NCBI GenBank assembly: GCA_002505355.1
Contig: DAUW01000048.1
Span: 1 to 24,986 of the forward strand
Reading direction: 5' to 3'
DNA: 24,986 bases
Source: Euryarchaeota archaeon UBA229
GTDB lineage: Archaea; Thermoplasmatota; Poseidoniia; Poseidoniales; Poseidoniaceae
How positions within the stretch are numbered: the stretch's first letter is position 1; each line of letters begins with the position of its first letter. Position numbers and translations under genes: made by a program. The notes under the pieces are model-generated. The model saw only the letters and a list, made by a program, of their open reading frames with translations, searched no databases and was not told the origin of the DNA. Positions 23,856 through 24,986 of this stretch are shown here, piece by piece.

Positions 23856-24986
23856 ATGCGTGTAAAAACTGCATTGGTAATTTTGACAATGATATTGGCT
23901 GGACTATACACTCCTGCTACGGCAGCAGAAGCACACGATGATGGTTCTTCTAGGACAATCGACAGTTCTCAGACTTGGTCGAACGATGGCACGCTCAACG
24001 GTAAAGTCACAATCATTGATGGTGGAGTACTAACCATAGACGGCTCGATTGATGTTGAGGCTGGAAGTGAAATTACGGTTGAGTCGGGTGGAAGCTTGTT
24101 GTTAAACGGTGACTTGAATGCAGCCGAATCGACGAATGAAGTCTACATGGAAGTTTATCAAAATACATTCCTTGAACCATATTTTGAGGGCCTCATTGAT
24201 TCAGGAACCATGAGAATTAACATGGCAAAAGAATTCTTCACTTCAATGGAAGTTCACATTAACGTAACCGGTACAAACATTACATGGAACGGTGATAACT
24301 ATGTTGACTTTGCTGTTGAGTTTGATGACGCACCGACAAATGTCAATTTTTCTGGTTTCTGGCAGTTCCCTGTTTGGATTGACTCTATACAAGCATTCGA
24401 TAGTAACGGCGCGATTTATACCTTGGACGCCGATGAATGGAATCATAACAATGGCGTACTGAAAACCGAAGAAGGGGAACCATCATTTTCAATCACCGTT
24501 GCTGGAGAATTTAGTTCAAGTGGTGGCACAATATCTGGCGCTGACATCTCCTGTTTGGGTAGTTGCTCTATAACGAACAGTACCTTGCTGTGGAGCGCAC
24601 CAATCAATGTTTATGACAATGCTCAGTTGACCGCAGAAACCAGCATAATCAACGGTAGCAGAAGTTACGAGGACATAATAGTCCATGACAGTGCAACAAT
24701 CGTCTACAATACCGAAACTATGACTGGAACCGGTGGACCTACAGACATGTGGATTAGGCTTTTATCACAAAGAATAATTGAAACCAACCTAAAAGATGCG
24801 CCGGCAAGCGTCCATTTCGAAGGCTTGGGTTACTTAGCGAGTAATGGGGATTTAATGTTAGATGAAAATGGTACAATAAACCTAGGAGAAAGTAGCAACC
24901 CGACCGTCAGCAAATATCTGCGAATGGTAGAATGGGTAGATAGTTCTGGAACGCTTAGTCAGGAGGATGGATTGATAATGATTACC
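23856..24986 (+). CDS. Secreted surface protein, N-terminal part (runs off the window)
   Basis: 377 codons are present and the frame is still open at the window end. The ATG at 23856 is the only reasonable start because an in-frame TGA lies at 23844-23846. A signal peptide (MRVK, hydrophobic core, cleavage near A24 in ATAAEA) is followed by short hydrophobic/Gly-Ser strands such as GGVLTIDGSIDVEAG and SGGSLLLNGDLNA, typical of the first turns of a beta-helix or autotransporter-like passenger. It also has a CLGSC pair (two Cys four apart, near residue 230) and several N-x-S/T sequons. The opening after the signal peptide resembles that of the beta-helix surface protein at 6291-10697 (a TW...T/GTL segment, then strands ending in a G-S-x-I turn). 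Probable cell-surface protein; no enzyme motif seen. Confidence 0.8.
   Translation, partial: MRVKTALVILTMILAGLYTPATAAEAHDDGSSRTIDSSQTWSNDGTLNGKVTIIDGGVLTIDGSIDVEAGSEITVESGGSLLLNGDLNAAESTNEVYMEVYQNTFLEPYFEGLIDSGTMRINMAKEFFTSMEVHINVTGTNITWNGDNYVDFAVEFDDAPTNVNFSGFWQFPVWIDSIQAFDSNGAIYTLDADEWNHNNGVLKTEEGEPSFSITVAGEFSSSGGTISGADISCLGSCSITNSTLLWSAPINVYDNAQLTAETSIINGSRSYEDIIVHDSATIVYNTETMTGTGGPTDMWIRLLSQRIIETNLKDAPASVHFEGLGYLASNGDLMLDENGTINLGESSNPTVSKYLRMVEWVDSSGTLSQEDGLIMIT

Noticed and set aside
23834..23941. Small open frame starting MTPMSKQHACKNC, overlapping the start of the last surface protein
   Set aside because: It is out of frame with the clear signal peptide of the main gene, only about 35 codons long and ends inside it; most likely chance despite the three Cys codons.

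Overview
The window looks like a chromosomal segment of a planktonic marine euryarchaeon, most likely Marine Group II (Poseidoniales) or a close relative. The archaeal assignment rests on a CDP-archaeol synthase (ether-lipid synthesis), an AglB/STT3-type oligosaccharyltransferase, archaeal pilin-like N-termini, TATA-like boxes at archaeal spacing, and GGTGAT/GAGGG ribosome-binding sites. The group-level assignment is an inference from the mix of very large, sequon-rich, C-terminally anchored surface proteins and moderate GC; it was not checked against a database.

Layout. (1) 8-3752, plus strand: three genes joined by two 4-bp ATGA overlaps. Each has a short basic/polar N-terminus, one hydrophobic helix of archaeal type IV pilin style, and a secreted C-terminal part. 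They look like the distal end of a pilus or pseudopilus operon whose assembly genes would lie upstream of the window. (2) 3756-10697, minus strand: a 1468-residue beta-helix/Ig-like surface protein with signal peptide, C-terminal anchor and cytoplasmic tail, followed 12 bp later by an 840-residue winged-helix/STAND ATPase/TPR regulator. (3) 10827-21606, minus strand: a giant oligosaccharyltransferase (about 3172 residues), followed 46 bp later by a membrane-anchored subtilisin-like protease. (4) 21750-23021, minus strand: purD (glycinamide ribonucleotide synthetase), divergent from carS (23093-23794, plus strand). (5) 23856 to the window end, plus strand: the first 377 codons of another secreted surface protein.

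Taken together, most of the window concerns the cell envelope: lipid precursor (CarS), N-glycosylation (AglB), surface proteolysis (subtilase), large surface proteins and pilin-like proteins, plus one housekeeping purine gene. The most unusual object is the oligosaccharyltransferase. A recognisable STT3 core with all main catalytic motifs is preceded by an extra membrane domain of about ten helices. It is followed by roughly 1800 residues of beta-sandwich-like ectodomain containing a strict hexapeptide repeat and dozens of N-x-S/T sequons, and it ends in a C-terminal membrane anchor.

I saw no tRNA, rRNA, CRISPR array or insertion sequence. No gene-free stretch exceeds 150 bp; the four gaps longer than 60 bp hold the promoters or the inverted repeat listed.
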